DNA from: Phycisphaerae bacterium
Lineage (GTDB): Bacteria; Planctomycetota; Phycisphaerae; Sedimentisphaerales; SM23-30
Assembly: GCA_016342495.1 (NCBI GenBank)
Contig: JAEIOG010000003.1
Coordinates: 26,800-90,799, forward strand
Direction: 5' to 3'
DNA length: 64,000 bases
In this document: piece after piece, positions 36,630 to 45,918 of the stretch
How positions within the stretch are numbered: the first letter of the stretch is position 1
Layout of the letters: every line of letters starts with the position of its first letter
Made by a program: the position numbers and the translations under genes
Notes under the pieces: generated by a model
The model's database searches: none
Told to the model about the DNA's origin: nothing
Seen by the model: the letters and a program-made list of their open reading frames with translations, nothing else

Positions 36630-37988
36630 ATGAAAACTATGTTAAAAACAGCTTTGATGACCATGATAGTAACAGCCATCAGTCAAACAGGTGTATTTGC
36701 CCAGCAAGGACCTGATCCTATGGGAAATGGGCCTGCTTTTGAACGAGGCCAGGGCATGGGACGTGGTCCTATGATGCAACGCGGGCAACAAGGACCAGGA
36801 CAACGTCAGGGTATGCGAGGCCAAGGTCGTAATCAGGGCCAAAAACAAGGAATGCAACGTGGCATGGGCATGGGACGCGGTCCTATGATGACCCAACGCG
36901 GACAGCAAGGACCAGGACAACGTCAGGGTATGCTAGGTCAAGGTCGCAATCAAGGCCAAAAACAAGAAATGCAACGTGGTATGGGCATGGGACGCGGTCC
37001 TATGATGACCCAACGCGGGCAACAAGGACCAGGACAACGTCAGGGTATGCGAGGCCAAGGTCGTAATCAGGGCCAGAAACAAGGAATGCAACGTGGTATG
37101 GGCATGGGACGTGGTCCTATGATGATGCAACGCGGGCAACAAGGACCAGGACAAGGCCAGGGTATGCGAGGTCAAGGCCGCAACCAGGGTCAGAAACAAG
37201 GAATGCAACGTGGCATGGGCATGGGACGTGGTCCTATGATGATGCAACGCGGGCAGCAAGGGCCCGGACAAGGTCAGGGTATGCGAGGTCAAGGTCGCAA
37301 TCAAGGCCAGAAACAAGGAATGCAACGTGGCATGGGTATGGGACGTGGTCCTATGATGATGCAACGCGGACAGCAAGGACCAGGACAAGGTCAGGGTATG
37401 CGAGGTCAAGGCCGCAACCAGGGTCAGAAACAAGGAATGCAACGTGGCATGGGCATGGCACGCGGTCCTATGATGATGCAGCGTGGACAGCAAGGACTCG
37501 GACAAGGCCAGAGTATGCGTGGTCAAGGTCGTAATCAGGGCCAGAAACAAGGAATGCAACGTGGCATGGGTATGGGACGTGGTCCTATGATGATGCAACG
37601 CGGACAGCAAGGACCAGGACAAGGTCAGGGTATGCGAGGTCAAGGCCGCAACCAGGGTCAGAAACAAGGAATGCAACGTGGCATGGGCATGGCACGCGGT
37701 CCTATGATGATGCAGCGTGGACAGCAAGGACTCGGACAAGGCCAGAGTATGCGTGGTCAAGGTCGTAATCAGGGCCAGAAACAAGGAATGCAACGTGGCA
37801 TGGGCATGGGACGCGGTCCTATGATGATGCAACGCGGACAGCAAGGACTCGGACAAGGTCAGGGTATGCGTGGCCAAGGTCGCAATCAAGGCCAGAAACA
37901 AGGAATGCAACGTGGTATGGGTATGGGACGTGGTCCTATGATGATGCAACGCGGACAGCAAGGACCAGGATTCGGAAGAAATCGTTAA
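36630..37988 (+). CDS. Secreted Met/Gly/Gln/Arg-rich 39-residue tandem-repeat protein
   Basis: 452 residues. Signal peptide MKTMLKTALMTMIVTAISQTGVFA, a short unique stretch, then ten full copies and a partial eleventh copy of a 39-residue unit (MQRGQQGPGQGQGMRGQGRN..., ending GMGMGRGPMM). The unit is strongly basic, Met-rich and low in complexity. The long minus-strand ORFs here are shadows. AAAGGAG precedes the ATG. It belongs to the sigma/anti-sigma operon. Met-rich repeats could bind Cu(I) or act as a disordered matrix component, but this is speculation. No homologue family recognised. Confidence 0.85.
   Translation: MKTMLKTALMTMIVTAISQTGVFAQQGPDPMGNGPAFERGQGMGRGPMMQRGQQGPGQRQGMRGQGRNQGQKQGMQRGMGMGRGPMMTQRGQQGPGQRQGMLGQGRNQGQKQEMQRGMGMGRGPMMTQRGQQGPGQRQGMRGQGRNQGQKQGMQRGMGMGRGPMMMQRGQQGPGQGQGMRGQGRNQGQKQGMQRGMGMGRGPMMMQRGQQGPGQGQGMRGQGRNQGQKQGMQRGMGMGRGPMMMQRGQQGPGQGQGMRGQGRNQGQKQGMQRGMGMARGPMMMQRGQQGLGQGQSMRGQGRNQGQKQGMQRGMGMGRGPMMMQRGQQGPGQGQGMRGQGRNQGQKQGMQRGMGMARGPMMMQRGQQGLGQGQSMRGQGRNQGQKQGMQRGMGMGRGPMMMQRGQQGLGQGQGMRGQGRNQGQKQGMQRGMGMGRGPMMMQRGQQGPGFGRNR
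36774..37967 (+). repeat. Coding tandem repeat, 117-bp unit, ten full copies plus a partial copy
   Basis: Units start every 117 bp from 36774 to 37944. Units 6-7 (37359-37592) and 8-9 (37593-37826) form a higher-order duplication: the 234-bp blocks differ at only about two positions by eye. Confidence 0.9.
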
Positions 37989-38037
37989 TTAAAATGTATG
38001 TTACATAAGTTTCACAAACACTTACAGGAGTAAAAAA

Positions 38038-38880
38038 ATGAAAAAAACACTATTAATCATGGCTATCCTAGCGTTCTGCTTCGCAGGAATTGACGTCGCA
38101 GATGCACAATATCAAAATGACCGGGGTGATTCATACCAGAATCAGCCACAATTTGGCGGTCAAGGCCAGGGCCAAGGTGGCCAAGGACGCGGCGGCTATG
38201 GTCGTGGCGGACAACAAGGCCAAGGTCAGCAAGGTGGTCAAGGCGGCATGATGGGTGGCCGTGGTGGACAGATGCAAGGCGGGCAAATGCAAGGTGGCAT
38301 GGGCATGGGTCGTGGCGGTTTTGGAAGAGTAAGCGACGAAGACCTACTAACATTCCTGCAGAAATACGAACCAGAAATGGCAAAAAATTTAGTTATGCTA
38401 AATCAAGAAAATCCAGATGCTTTCAAACAAAAAATGCAATCTCTACAAAGAGTCTATGGCAGAGTTATCATGCAAATGGAACGGGACCCAGAAGCTGGTA
38501 AGCTGGCATTGAAAAAAATCAGATTGACCCTCGAAATTAATGCCATAACCGAAGCCACAGATACTGTTAGCTCCGCAGATAAGGCAAAAATCGAGAAAAA
38601 TGTTGGCCAGATATTTGATATTGTTATTCAAGAAGAACAACAGCGGATTAAGAGCTGGCGTGAGATGGCATCCAACTTCGGTAATCGCGGCGGACAAGAC
38701 CGTGGCGGTAGGGGCCAAGGGCAAGCCCGTGGCGGCGACGCTGATGAGCGTACTAAGAGAATGGAAGAAAGTTTCAAAGACAGAGCTCAACAAATTGAAA
38801 AATGGAGAAAGAATAAAGAAATTATTGTCAAACAACGTGTAGAACAACTTGTCAATAAAGTCGAAGCTTTCCCATGGTAA
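38038..38880 (+). CDS. Secreted Gly/Gln-rich protein with C-terminal helical domain
   Basis: 280 residues. Signal peptide MKKTLLIMAILAFCFAGIDVADA, a Gly/Gln/Arg/Met-rich region to ~98 (GQGQGGQGRGGYGRGGQQ) whose composition resembles the upstream repeat protein, then a charged helical domain (DEDLLTFLQKYEPEMAKNL, RVIMQMERDPEAGKLALKKIRL) interrupted by a second Gly-rich patch (GGQDRGGRGQGQARGG). The helical part recalls periplasmic stress or metal sensors of the Spy/CnrX kind in being all-helical and in operon position, but there is no specific motif. AGGAG precedes the ATG. Last gene of the ECF operon. Confidence 0.75.
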   Translation: MKKTLLIMAILAFCFAGIDVADAQYQNDRGDSYQNQPQFGGQGQGQGGQGRGGYGRGGQQGQGQQGGQGGMMGGRGGQMQGGQMQGGMGMGRGGFGRVSDEDLLTFLQKYEPEMAKNLVMLNQENPDAFKQKMQSLQRVYGRVIMQMERDPEAGKLALKKIRLTLEINAITEATDTVSSADKAKIEKNVGQIFDIVIQEEQQRIKSWREMASNFGNRGGQDRGGRGQGQARGGDADERTKRMEESFKDRAQQIEKWRKNKEIIVKQRVEQLVNKVEAFPW

Positions 38881-38921
38881 ACACCAACTAAGCTTGAATA
38901 TCTGTAATAACTTAAAAAAAA

Positions 38922-38948
38922 GGCTCGGCAAACTGTCGGGTCTTTTTT
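38922..38948 (+). terminator. Rho-independent terminator of the ECF operon
   Basis: GGCTCGGCA/TGTCGGGTC stem with G-U pairs, followed by six T. Confidence 0.75.
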
Positions 38949-39077
38949 ATGCGCAAAAAAATGGCATAAAAACTATAGTTTTTTGTGCATTAAAAAGCTT
39001 TAAAAAGAATATTGGCAATTTAGTGGGTTTTATGGGTATAATAAGGTGAATTTATTAATTTTATGGAAGATCTACAA

Positions 39078-39551
39078 ATGCAATATTCTATTGGGACTAT
39101 GCAAGCAGGTGATATTACTGAAGTTTCAGAGCTAATTTGTGAATCTTATCGATTCCTGGCAGTTAATGACGGTGAAGGCTATACTGAAAAACAACTGAAT
39201 GATTTAATTGAATTGAGAGGTTCAGTTCAAGCGATAAAAGTCCAGTTCTATGAATACCATTGGCTATTAGCAAAATCCAGACAGAAAATTGTTGGCACAG
39301 TGGCATGGAAAGATAATGAAATAGAAAAATTGTATGTTTTACCCAGCGAACATCGAAAAGGAATTGGCAAAAAATTATTTGAAGCGGCAAAAGAGAAAAT
39401 ATCTGATCAGGGATATGAGGAGATGAATCTGAGTTGTTCCGGTTACGGATTACCTTTTTATCATAAGATGGGTATGGAAGTCTATGACTATAAGGTAGTC
39501 AGCGGGCCATTGGCGGGCCATAAGTCTGCCCAACTTAAAATACAATTATAA
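39078..39551 (+). CDS. GNAT-family N-acetyltransferase
   Basis: The track start is 39063; the ATG at 39078 (MQYSIGTMQAGDI) has GGAAGA 7 nt upstream and is slightly better (157 residues). The acetyl-CoA site is visible: IEKLYVLPSEHRKGIGKKLFEAAKEK (motif A, with the R/Q-x-x-G-x-G/A pattern), preceded by VGTVAWKDNE. Substrate unknown. Monocistronic. Confidence 0.88.
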   Translation: MQYSIGTMQAGDITEVSELICESYRFLAVNDGEGYTEKQLNDLIELRGSVQAIKVQFYEYHWLLAKSRQKIVGTVAWKDNEIEKLYVLPSEHRKGIGKKLFEAAKEKISDQGYEEMNLSCSGYGLPFYHKMGMEVYDYKVVSGPLAGHKSAQLKIQL

Positions 39552-39749
39552 TTTAATTTGTCCAAAATATATTTATCGACAAGACTATCTTGAATACAAT
39601 TAGCTCACTTGAAGGGATAAGACACTAGTGGGGTGTCGCTGGCATTCCATGCTGCTGTTGGTGAGTTATCTAAAAAATAAGCGTAATTAATCACAAGCCG
39701 AATATTTGTGCTACTTATCGCTAATGTTCAATTACGAAAAGAGAAAAGT

Positions 39750-40424
39750 ATGGAACCTAAAAAATTTAAACCTACAACACAACAAATGGAAGATGGCCCT
39801 GAGCGGCTGAATAAAATTATGGTTGAGTTGGAAAAGTTATACCCGGACGCAAAATGTGCATTGGTTTATAAAAATCCTTTAGAATTAATGATAGCGACAA
39901 TTCTTTCAGCTCAATGCACTGATGTCCGGGTCAATATTGTAACTAAGGATTTATTTAAGAAATATCACAAAGCCAAAGATTTCGCAGAGGTTGAAATTGG
40001 CGAATTGGAAGAAATGGTAAAGCCAACTGGGTTCTATCGCAACAAAGCCAAGAATATCAAAGCAGCCTGCATTGTGATTCAAGAAAAATATAAAGGTAAG
40101 GTTCCTGGGACACTGGAAGAATTAGTCGAGCTGCCCGGGGTAGGTAGGAAAACCGCTAATGTGGTGCTGGGCAATGCATTTGATGTGCCGGGGATAACAA
40201 CTGATACGCATGTGATACGCTTGTCCAGATTGATGGGTTTGTCATCGAATACCGACCCGGTCCGTCTGGAATATGATTTAATGGATATTGTGCCGCAAAA
40301 GCAATGGACAAAATTCAGTCATATGATGATTTATCATGGCAGAAATATTTGTAATGCTCGCAAGCCAGATTGCGATAATTGTTCATTAAGGAAACATTGC
40401 AGTTTTGGTTTAGAAACCGAATAA
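39750..40424 (+). CDS. nth: Endonuclease III
   Basis: Bifunctional DNA glycosylase/AP lyase of base-excision repair. I choose the ATG at 39750 (MEPKKFKPTT), preceded by AAAAGAG, over 39708. 224 residues. Helix-hairpin-helix with catalytic Lys (ELPGVGRKTANVVL), catalytic Asp (TTDTHVIRLS) and a C-terminal 4Fe-4S cluster C-x6-C-x2-C-x5-C (CNARKPDCDNCSLRKHC). Confidence 0.96.
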   Translation: MEPKKFKPTTQQMEDGPERLNKIMVELEKLYPDAKCALVYKNPLELMIATILSAQCTDVRVNIVTKDLFKKYHKAKDFAEVEIGELEEMVKPTGFYRNKAKNIKAACIVIQEKYKGKVPGTLEELVELPGVGRKTANVVLGNAFDVPGITTDTHVIRLSRLMGLSSNTDPVRLEYDLMDIVPQKQWTKFSHMMIYHGRNICNARKPDCDNCSLRKHCSFGLETE

Positions 40425-40458
40425 TTAGAAAAATCATACAGGAGTAATAGGAGTAATA

Positions 40459-41448
40459 ATGGTTTATCAGGCAGATAAAAATAGATATGAAACAATGCAA
40501 TATAATAGATGTGGCCGTAGCGGATTAAAGTTGCCGGCGGTATCGCTGGGGCTTTGGCATAACTTCGGTGGGGTTGACACCTTGGAAAATTCACGGGCAA
40601 TGCTGTATCGCGCATTTGACCTGGGAATAACACATTTTGATTTAGCCAACAATTATGGCCCGCCACCGGGTTCTGCTGAAGAAACTTTTGGTCAGATACT
40701 TAAAGATGATTTTTTAAGTTATCGTGATGAAATAGTTATTTCAACTAAAGCTGGATACCTGATGTGGGATGGACCTTATGGCGAATGGGGTAGCAGAAAA
40801 TATTTGATGGCCTCACTGGAACAGTCATTAAAACGTATGGGAATGGACTATGTCGATATTTTTTATTCGCACAGACTTGATCCTGATACCCCTTTGGAAG
40901 AAACAATGGGAGCATTAGCTTCGGCGGTTAAACAAGGCAAAGCTTTATATGCGGGTATTTCCAATTATCCGGCTAAAGAAACCGCACAAGCCGCCGATAT
41001 TCTTAAGAGCATGGGTGTACCCTGCCTGATTCATCAGGCCAAGTATTCCATGCTGAATCGCTGGATTGAAGATGACCTTTTAGATACCCTTGAAGATAAG
41101 CAGATGGGCTGTATTGTATTTTCGCCTTTAGCACAGGGGCTATTGACCAATAAATATTTAGATCATATCCCAGAAAATTCACGGGCAGCTAAACCGCATG
41201 GTTTTTTACAAACAAATGTCATAACTGATCAACTACGCCAACAATTAAACAGCTTACAGGAGATAGCCACCCAACGGGGCCAAAGCCTGGCACAGATGGC
41301 GCTGGCCTGGTCGATGCGTGACAAGCGAGTTACATCAGTTTTAATCGGCGCCAGCAGTGTCGGGCAAATTGAAGATAATGTCGCTATTTTAGATAATATG
41401 GAATTCGAAAAAGAAGAGCTGAACCGGATCGAAAAGATTTTGAAATAG
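40459..41448 (+). CDS. Aldo-keto reductase, YghZ/L-glyceraldehyde 3-phosphate reductase type
   Basis: 329 residues. Very close to the E. coli YghZ pattern: MQYNRCGRSGLKLPAVSLG, LGITHFDLANNYGPPPGSAE (catalytic Asp and Tyr), STKAGYLMWDGPYG (catalytic Lys), MDYVDIFYSHRLDPDTP (His), and the NADP-binding end TSVLIGASSVGQIEDNV. The E. coli enzyme reduces L-glyceraldehyde 3-phosphate and methylglyoxal. The C-terminus is some 15-20 residues shorter. It starts 34 bp after nth and may share its transcript. Confidence 0.92.
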   Translation: MVYQADKNRYETMQYNRCGRSGLKLPAVSLGLWHNFGGVDTLENSRAMLYRAFDLGITHFDLANNYGPPPGSAEETFGQILKDDFLSYRDEIVISTKAGYLMWDGPYGEWGSRKYLMASLEQSLKRMGMDYVDIFYSHRLDPDTPLEETMGALASAVKQGKALYAGISNYPAKETAQAADILKSMGVPCLIHQAKYSMLNRWIEDDLLDTLEDKQMGCIVFSPLAQGLLTNKYLDHIPENSRAAKPHGFLQTNVITDQLRQQLNSLQEIATQRGQSLAQMALAWSMRDKRVTSVLIGASSVGQIEDNVAILDNMEFEKEELNRIEKILK

Positions 41449-41589
41449 CCTACACTGGTGCATATAAGACTTTTATACTCATAACTATTGAGTTTGTCCA
41501 TTTTACCTGCCTATAAGTTTATATTCGGCAATACTTTAGCATTGGCTCTGCCAGATAAAATCATACCCTTTGGGTATAAGTAAAATACT

Positions 41590-44500
41590 ATGTCCGAAAT
41601 CTTGAAATTATTAGAGAAATCTCTTTTGGGCTATGGCTCGGTTTTCCAATCGGTGATTGACGAATTCAAGCCTGTTGACAAACGCAAAGAGATTGAAGTC
41701 AGCGATTCATGGGGGTCGCTGGACCGGGTATTAGCTGCGCTGATAAGCAAGCAAACCCGCCGTGACATCTTATTTATTACAGGACATATACCCGAAGCCG
41801 ACCGCAGCGAAGATGATCTGGAAACTTTGATGCGCAGGCCGATAGATATTCTGCCTGCCTCGGAATCTGCTGACGGGGTTATTGACCCGGCCAGTGAAAT
41901 AGCATGTCAGCGATTAAAGCTGTGCCGAGAATTATTGTTTGGTCATAAAAAAGATCAGCCGCGTATGATGGTCGCATCAATTTCAGCTTTGATGCAGCCA
42001 GTGCCTGATAAAAAATCCCAGGAAAAAAATTCTTTCAATCTGGCCCAGGGCAGTTCAAAAATTCCATTGGATCAATTAATCGAGATACTGGCCGATCATA
42101 GCTATAACCGCGTTGACCCGGTTGATATGGTCGGAGATTTTGCCGTCCGTGGCGGGATTATCGACATTTTTGCCCCAACCCATGATTATCCGATTCGTGT
42201 GGAATACTTTGGGGATGAAATTGATTCTGTTCGTTATTTTGATCTTGATACCCAAAGGTCAATTACTAAACTTCAACAGATTACTATAACAGGGCTTGTT
42301 TCTACCGGCATTGAGCAGAGCTGTTATTTTACGGATTATCTGGCTAAAGACTGCCTTATCATTATAGAAGATTTTATTGAACTTAGCGAAGTCGGTAAAA
42401 TTACTCGCGATCGAATGATTCGCCCCGAAGCGGTATACCCGGTTGAAGAAATTCTAAAGCAGATTAATAATTTCGATACCCTTTTTATCAATCGTTTTAA
42501 TAGCGGAATTATTGATAAACATTATTCGCTAAACAGCAAAACTATAGGACGTTATGAAAATCGTTCTACTGAGGCATTGGGAGAATTTAGCGATTTAGCC
42601 GAACATGAAGATGCAACTATAATGTTCTTTTGCGAAACGGATGCTCAGCGTCAACGAATGATTGAACTGGTTGAATCTGATATTCGCTCAATGGATAAAC
42701 CCGTCGGAGCAATGCGAAAAGTCAAGCCCGACAAAATCCGCCAGATACCTGATAATTTATTGCTGGAAATTGGCGTTTTACATCGTGGCTTTGACCTGCC
42801 TGATTTCAATCTGCTGATGGTGGGTCATCATGAAATTTTTGGTCAACATCAAATCAGTCGCCGCATTCGTAAAACAAAAAATGTTCAAGCTATCGAAAGC
42901 TTTACCGACCTGGAAAATAATGATCTGGTTGTCCATGTCACCCATGGCATTGGCAAATTCCTGGGCATGAAATTATTGGAAAAGCATGGCCGCAAAGAAG
43001 AATATCTTCATATTGAATATGCCGACAGCGCTTCTATATATGTTCCAGCCAATAAAATCGACCTTGTCCATAAATATGTCGGAGCAGGTGCCAGAGGTGA
43101 TGCAAAACTTTCCAAACTCGGAAGCAAAAGCTGGTACAAACAAAAAGAAAAAGTCAATCAGGCCATTGAAGACCTTGCCAGCGAACTGGTGGATTTGCAG
43201 GCATATCGGGCCAGTATGCCCGGGATTGAATTTCCGCCTGATACCAAATGGCAGATCGATTTCGAGCAGGCTTTTCCGTATCAACCAACCGAAGACCAAA
43301 ACAGCGTCAATATCGAAATCAAAAAGGATATGCAAAGGCGTATACCGATGGATCGACTGCTTTGTGGTGATGTTGGCTTTGGCAAGACAGAACTAGCCAT
43401 GCGAGCGGCATTTAAATCTGCTGAGTTTGGCAAGCAGGTTGCGATACTGGCACCGACGACGATTTTAGCTGAGCAGCATCATCGTTCGTTTATGGAAAGG
43501 ATGGCCGACTTCCCGCTTTGTATCGAAGTTATAAATCGGTTCACTACCGGTAAAAAAGCCAGGGGCATTGTCGAAGCGACCAAAGCCGGACAAGTCGATA
43601 TTCTTATTGGTACCCATCGAATTTTGAGCGATGACATTGAATTTAAGGATTTGGGACTGGTCATCATCGATGAAGAACAGCGTTTTGGCGTTGGGCATAA
43701 GGAAAAACTCAAACAGGTTCGCAAGACTGTTGATGTTCTGACATTAAGCGCTACCCCACTGCCTCGTTCTATGCATATGGCTTTACTGGGCATTCGCGAC
43801 ATTTCATCCCTGACTACCCCACCGATGGATCGCCGCAGCATTGTAACTGAGGTTTGTAAATTTGATGAACGTCGAATAAAACAAATTATCCTCAATGAGC
43901 TTAATCGCGATGGCCAGGTTTATTTTCTGCATAATCGTGTCCATGATATCGAAACTTTTTCTGACCGTATCCGTAAATTAGTGCCCGATGCCCGTATCGT
44001 TGTAGCTCACGGACAGATGCCCAAAAGTAAACTCGAAAAACAGATGCTGGATTTCATTCGTCATAAAGCAGATGTTTTGATCAGCACCACAATTATCGAA
44101 TCGGGTATTGACATCCCTAATGCCAATACCTTAATTGTTCATGATGCCGATCGTTTTGGTTTATCGCAACTGCATCAGTTGCGCGGACGGGTTGGCCGTT
44201 ATAAAAATCGGGCTTATGCCTATATGCTCCTGCCGGAAAAACGCAAAATTAATCCTGAAGCCTTAAAACGATTGAAAACCATTGAAGAATATTCACAACT
44301 GGGCTGCGGTTTCCGTATCGCCCTGCGTGACCTGGAAATCCGCGGGGCAGGAAATATTCTGGGCACCGAGCAAAGCGGCCATATTGATGCTATTGGATAT
44401 GAAATGTATTGCAGACTGCTGGCCTCTGCGGTCAGACGCATCAAAGATGAGCCGGAACCATTTGTTGCACTGACTCATCTGGAATTAAATATCTCCAATA

Positions 44501-44901
44501 ACATTCCACGCAGTTATATCGCCTCCCAGCGGCAGCGGATGGATGCTTATCGGCGTATGGTTACCTGCCAAAATGCTGCCGACCTGGATTTGCTGGAAAA
44601 AGACCTCCTTGACCTCTTTGGCAAGCCACCAAAACCGGTAACTGATCTTTTGCAGATGGCCGAAATCCGTATCCTGGCAACCCCTTTGAAAATTCGCAGC
44701 ATTGTCCAGAAAGAACCTGACCTGATATTTGAACTGGAAAAAGGTGCCCGCTTTGAAGATATATTTGCTAACAGCCCCGGCAGCGTAAGGGTGCCCGATA
44801 AGCATACTGTCCATGTCCGGCTGGGTAAACGTTATTTTGAAACCACATCAACGCTGATGGCAACATTAAGAAATATGCTTAAAAAGTTACAGGAAAACTA
44901 A
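41590..44901 (+). CDS. mfd: Transcription-repair coupling factor
   Basis: Mfd displaces stalled RNA polymerase and recruits UvrA to lesions. 1103 residues, near the usual length. UvrB-homology region at the N-terminus (~1-330), RNA-polymerase-interacting domain (~440-510, VVHVTHGIGKFLGM, EYLHIEYADSASIYVP), then the SF2 translocase: Walker A GDVGFGKTE (~596), DEEQ box (~694), LSATPLPRSMHMAL, QLRGRVGR (~863) and the TRG motif region after it, with a C-terminal D7 domain. Converges with rnfD (24 bp gap). Confidence 0.97.
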   Translation: MSEILKLLEKSLLGYGSVFQSVIDEFKPVDKRKEIEVSDSWGSLDRVLAALISKQTRRDILFITGHIPEADRSEDDLETLMRRPIDILPASESADGVIDPASEIACQRLKLCRELLFGHKKDQPRMMVASISALMQPVPDKKSQEKNSFNLAQGSSKIPLDQLIEILADHSYNRVDPVDMVGDFAVRGGIIDIFAPTHDYPIRVEYFGDEIDSVRYFDLDTQRSITKLQQITITGLVSTGIEQSCYFTDYLAKDCLIIIEDFIELSEVGKITRDRMIRPEAVYPVEEILKQINNFDTLFINRFNSGIIDKHYSLNSKTIGRYENRSTEALGEFSDLAEHEDATIMFFCETDAQRQRMIELVESDIRSMDKPVGAMRKVKPDKIRQIPDNLLLEIGVLHRGFDLPDFNLLMVGHHEIFGQHQISRRIRKTKNVQAIESFTDLENNDLVVHVTHGIGKFLGMKLLEKHGRKEEYLHIEYADSASIYVPANKIDLVHKYVGAGARGDAKLSKLGSKSWYKQKEKVNQAIEDLASELVDLQAYRASMPGIEFPPDTKWQIDFEQAFPYQPTEDQNSVNIEIKKDMQRRIPMDRLLCGDVGFGKTELAMRAAFKSAEFGKQVAILAPTTILAEQHHRSFMERMADFPLCIEVINRFTTGKKARGIVEATKAGQVDILIGTHRILSDDIEFKDLGLVIIDEEQRFGVGHKEKLKQVRKTVDVLTLSATPLPRSMHMALLGIRDISSLTTPPMDRRSIVTEVCKFDERRIKQIILNELNRDGQVYFLHNRVHDIETFSDRIRKLVPDARIVVAHGQMPKSKLEKQMLDFIRHKADVLISTTIIESGIDIPNANTLIVHDADRFGLSQLHQLRGRVGRYKNRAYAYMLLPEKRKINPEALKRLKTIEEYSQLGCGFRIALRDLEIRGAGNILGTEQSGHIDAIGYEMYCRLLASAVRRIKDEPEPFVALTHLELNISNNIPRSYIASQRQRMDAYRRMVTCQNAADLDLLEKDLLDLFGKPPKPVTDLLQMAEIRILATPLKIRSIVQKEPDLIFELEKGARFEDIFANSPGSVRVPDKHTVHVRLGKRYFETTSTLMATLRNMLKKLQEN

Positions 44902-44925
44902 AGCTTGCATTTAGCGATTGTAAGT

Positions 44926-45918
44926 TTATTTGGGGCGGGTGAGATTATCTATTGGTCGGGAAAGCATGCCGGCTATCAGCATTGCCGCAGGGGCTGGCAG
45001 CGGAATGGTAGTATAAAATTGCAGAATGATAGTAAGGGCTGCTGCAATGCAAGCGAAAAGGTATTGGCCACGATTAGTGATGGGACGGGAGGCCATGTCG
45101 GCATGAAGGATGAAGGCGGTAAAAATAATCGAACCGGCAAAAATCTCATAAGCCAGGAATGTCACCCACTGGCCAAGTGAAGGATTCATCATAAAGATAG
45201 ACATTTTGCCAATATCTCTACCTGCAGGATCAATAATATTTAATGGGCAAAACACCGATAAAATTGATATGGTCAGGATATATATCACAACAGACCGCCA
45301 ATTTATATAGCCCCGATAAATAAAATATATCCCCATGATAATAAAGAACAAAGATGCCGACTGACAAATGCAGCCAGAGGCATTACCTAAAAGGAAATCA
45401 GACAGATCACCGAATTTTCTTATATTTTCCGCCAGATCAAGATTCTGCATAGATGAAGCAGTGAGATTACGCAAAGTTCCCGAAACAATGAGGATATTAT
45501 CACGAAATAAAATATAGGTAATTGCAGTGCCAAGTAAAGCTGGATGTAAAAAGTAATTTCCCAGTCCGCCAAAAATATATTTACCCAACAGCACAGCGGC
45601 TATTGCAGCAAAAATAGCGATATGCAAATCAACATCGACAGGCAGCATCAAAGCAGCGAGTATACCAAGTAAAGCGGAATGGGCATTAGAACCGAATGAT
45701 TTTTTCCCTGAAATGCGAAGTAATGTAACTTGTGCTAATGCACCGACAAGGCCACAACTAAAAATAATAAAAGCTGATCTAATGCCAAATCTAAAATAGG
45801 CAACAGGCAAGATTAAAACGACAACGATGAGCTGGACGGCCATAATAGTGCTGGCAGTTTCTGGACAACAACGGAAAGGCGGCAGATGACCCTGACAATA
45901 TTTTCTGGATTTGATCAT
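44926..45918 (-). CDS. rnfD: Electron transport complex subunit RnfD (NqrB/RnfD family)
   Basis: The start at 45918 (MIKSRKYCQGHLPPF) overlaps the rnfC stop by ATGA and has AGGTG upstream; the track start at 45954 lies inside rnfC. 330 residues with ~8-9 membrane helices (MAVQLIVVVLILPVAYFRFG, NYFLHPALLGTAITYILF, GNASGCICQSASLFFIIMGIYF). RnfD carries covalent FMN in the ferredoxin:NAD+ oxidoreductase that pumps Na+ or H+. VSGTLR lies where S-G-A-T is expected, so the flavinylation Thr is uncertain. The other Rnf subunits are not adjacent. Confidence 0.9.
   Translation of the reverse strand: MIKSRKYCQGHLPPFRCCPETASTIMAVQLIVVVLILPVAYFRFGIRSAFIIFSCGLVGALAQVTLLRISGKKSFGSNAHSALLGILAALMLPVDVDLHIAIFAAIAAVLLGKYIFGGLGNYFLHPALLGTAITYILFRDNILIVSGTLRNLTASSMQNLDLAENIRKFGDLSDFLLGNASGCICQSASLFFIIMGIYFIYRGYINWRSVVIYILTISILSVFCPLNIIDPAGRDIGKMSIFMMNPSLGQWVTFLAYEIFAGSIIFTAFILHADMASRPITNRGQYLFACIAAALTIILQFYTTIPLPAPAAMLIAGMLSRPIDNLTRPK

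Noticed and set aside
36933-37961. 342-residue minus-strand ORF (LHHHRTTSHTHTTLHSLF repeats)
   Set aside because: Exact antisense shadow of the 117-bp coding repeat; stays open because the repeat length is a multiple of three. The sense frame has signal peptide, RBS and operon context.
42973-43396. Overlapping ORFs on both strands inside mfd
   Set aside because: Shadows of the strongly conserved mfd frame.
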